A stretch of 64,000 nt of DNA from Antennarius striatus (lineage: Eukaryota > Chordata > Actinopteri > Lophiiformes > Antennariidae). How positions within the stretch are numbered: position 1 is the stretch's first letter; each line of letters opens with the position of its first letter. Below the pieces are notes generated by a model. It was not told the origin of the DNA. It did no database searches and was given only the letters and a program-made list of their open reading frames with translations. The stretch lies in NCBI RefSeq assembly GCF_040054535.1, contig NC_090784.1:12397001-12461000 (forward strand). Direction: 5' to 3'. The translations under genes were made by a program, and so were the position numbers. Positions 62,366-64,000 of the stretch are shown here, piece by piece.

Positions 62366-63091
62366 CTGTACATTTAGATGTGACCACTTCTAGACCAATG
62401 ACATTCAGCAGTAGGTGGGTGGTGCATGGGGGACCTGAACTCATGCTTTCAGATTCTCTGAATTCTCAGATAGGCCCATGACTATCTTATCCCAATCGAG
62501 AGCCTTTTTTTTTTTTTTTTTTGGTTGATAAAAATAGAAGCTGCTGTTTCCAACAGGTATTGTGTGGGGTGATACACAAGGGAGCATACTGTCCCTCAGT
62601 CCTCTGATATCTCCTCCTTGTACCTGGAACCACTGACCGCTGTTACAGCCTGTGTCTCTATGGTTATCGAGACAAAACAGGAGGTTCTTAGGAACTATGC
62701 AGCCATTAGGCGAGAAGTGATACACTTTGAAGCAGACTATTTGTCAGCAGCGAGTCAGTTTTTCTCTGTTTGTCTAATTTACCAGGTATTAAAATTAACA
62801 AATTTGAAACACCCCGCTCTCTTCAGTGTCTGTTCACTCTACGATTCCACTGTTTTGGCTGGGTGAAACAAAATTTCCCTCTCCACCTGTAAAGAGAGAA
62901 AGAATGAGATGATGCACAACACAAATCATTGGCATCATTTTTAGTGATGCATTAGGTCAATCAGATCTTTCGTCATGTATACAATTAAAGTGAAATGCTG
63001 ACAGATCGATCAAATGTCTCGGACAGAGGAACTGGGACATTAAGCTATAGATTGAAGTTGTAAAAAATGGTTTGATCATTTGGAACAGATG
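62366..63091. other. intergenic gap with T tract
   Basis: A run of about 19 Ts at 62503-62522 may be the poly(A) end of a minus-strand retroposed sequence, but the insert is not recognised. The open frames on both sides (62441-62725 minus, 62618-62866 plus) have no domain. Confidence 0.35.
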
Positions 63092-63250
63092 GGGGCTGTA
63101 GTTTAGATGGTTACAGTGTCATCCCTTATCAGAGGGTCAGTGGTTCAATCCCCAGATCCCAAAGTTGACATAAAACAACTTCCTTCCCAGAGAAGGCTGT
63201 AGACCCATAACGGCTAGCCATTCAACCTCAGGGATAGGTAAAATGCAGAG
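63092..63250 (+). mobile_element. tRNA-derived SINE
   Basis: The head GGGGGCTGTAGTTTAGATGG (A-box) is followed by GGTCAGTGGTTCAATCCC (B-box). The body then has CTTCCCAGAGAAGGCTG and CCATTCAACCTCAGGGA. It is a different family from the V-SINEs. Confidence 0.55.
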
Positions 63251-64000
63251 AACAATTCAGAACATTCTGAAATGTATAATTTCATGTCATAATGAAGCTG
63301 TCTCTTCTTTGCATTAGTACAAAGGATCAGAATCTGATTTTAATTGCAGATAGGTGTTGCTTTCATAGGATACTTACACATACAACATGCAGCATTCCAT
63401 TTACTGACTAAATAGAATCCTTTGTGTGACATAATGTAATGCTATCCAACAGTCCTCCAGTAAGTAGTCAAATCAAATGTCAGATCTCAATTTGGTTTAA
63501 ATGTGTTTTTCTGTCACATGTGTCACAATGAAAACTTAAATACACAAAATAAGCACGATAAACTGTTCATCAACTGCACCTCTTTCAAGGGATGCAAGGA
63601 TATCAAAATTGAGGGCCTATTCTTCCAAGACCTGACCCCAGACAGTCACAATGTACATTGATGTTTGAATTCGTACAGCGAGTGCATGTTCCTTGAAATT
63701 CAAAGCATGAATGGATGTGTGAATGTATTGTTTACCACATCACCCCTGACTGGATGTTGTAATGGCCATTCAATAGTGTTTAGATAGACCTTTTAGATTT
63801 TCATTGATTAGTCCAACAAAGGGGAAATTTGCTTGATTATGGCAGCAGAGGAGAGTTCATACATAATAATGTACATACATACATATGTAACATATGATAT
63901 ACATACAGTGTTAGCTAGATGTGTAGCTAATCACAGAATATAATGCATACACTACTACATTTTGTTAGTTGGTAGTGTTATTTCTAATGTGTTTTTTATG
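63251..64000. other. intergenic end of window
   Basis: No gene or recognisable repeat apart from a short ACATACATACATATG run near 63872. Confidence 0.4.

Overview
This looks like a euchromatic piece of a teleost fish chromosome. The genes have spliced, vertebrate-type structures with GT/AG introns. The repeats are typical of fish: V-SINE-type tRNA-derived SINEs, L2/Rex1-like and RTE-like LINEs, Tc1- and hAT-type transposons, and long CA/TG, GA and GATG microsatellites. Most of the 64 kb is non-coding and mobile-element-derived. I see three well-supported protein-coding genes.

Layout. 1-17 kb is a mosaic of old transposons and SINEs, plus one CpG- and GC-box-rich, promoter-like patch at 8.5-9.3 kb. 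17.5-19.4 kb (minus) is a single coding exon for an 11-finger C2H2 zinc-finger protein. Its non-coding first exon is plausibly at 33.1-33.2 kb under a CCAAT/CpG promoter, which would give a 13.7-kb intron full of transposons. Those include a hAT relic with a foldback element and a MITE inside it, an uninterrupted L2/Rex1-like LINE reading frame, a nested foldback family at 26.9-28.0 kb, and a TTAA-flanked element with a P2X7-like cysteine-rich ORF at 28.4-29.7 kb. 33.6-36.2 kb holds a dead RTE-type LINE, a split V-SINE and a hAT relic. 38.7-40.4 kb (minus) is a chemerin/formyl-peptide-receptor-type GPCR with a predicted 5' UTR exon and a TATA/CRE promoter. 50.6-54.2 kb (plus) is a complete five-exon hyaluronan synthase 1 gene. 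The remainder to 64 kb is intergenic with SINEs and MITEs.

Biology. The hyaluronan synthase and the leukocyte-type chemoattractant receptor lie head to head about 10 kb apart. Human HAS1 neighbours FPR1-3 on 19q13, so this is probably an ancient linkage. They are separate transcription units, not an operon. In all three predicted leaders I find upstream ATGs. The has1 one opens an 87-codon frame that overlaps the main start, and in the zinc-finger gene the short uORF stop overlaps the main ATG. These depend on the predicted first exons.

I found no convincing new multi-gene system. The most unusual items are the overlapping uORF in has1, the palindromic 231-bp element built from a GCATTTTGTAATAA unit, the nested TE insertions with intact target-site duplications, a 73-bp near-perfect inverted repeat at 4.9-5.3 kb, and the TTAA element with the P2X7-like domain.
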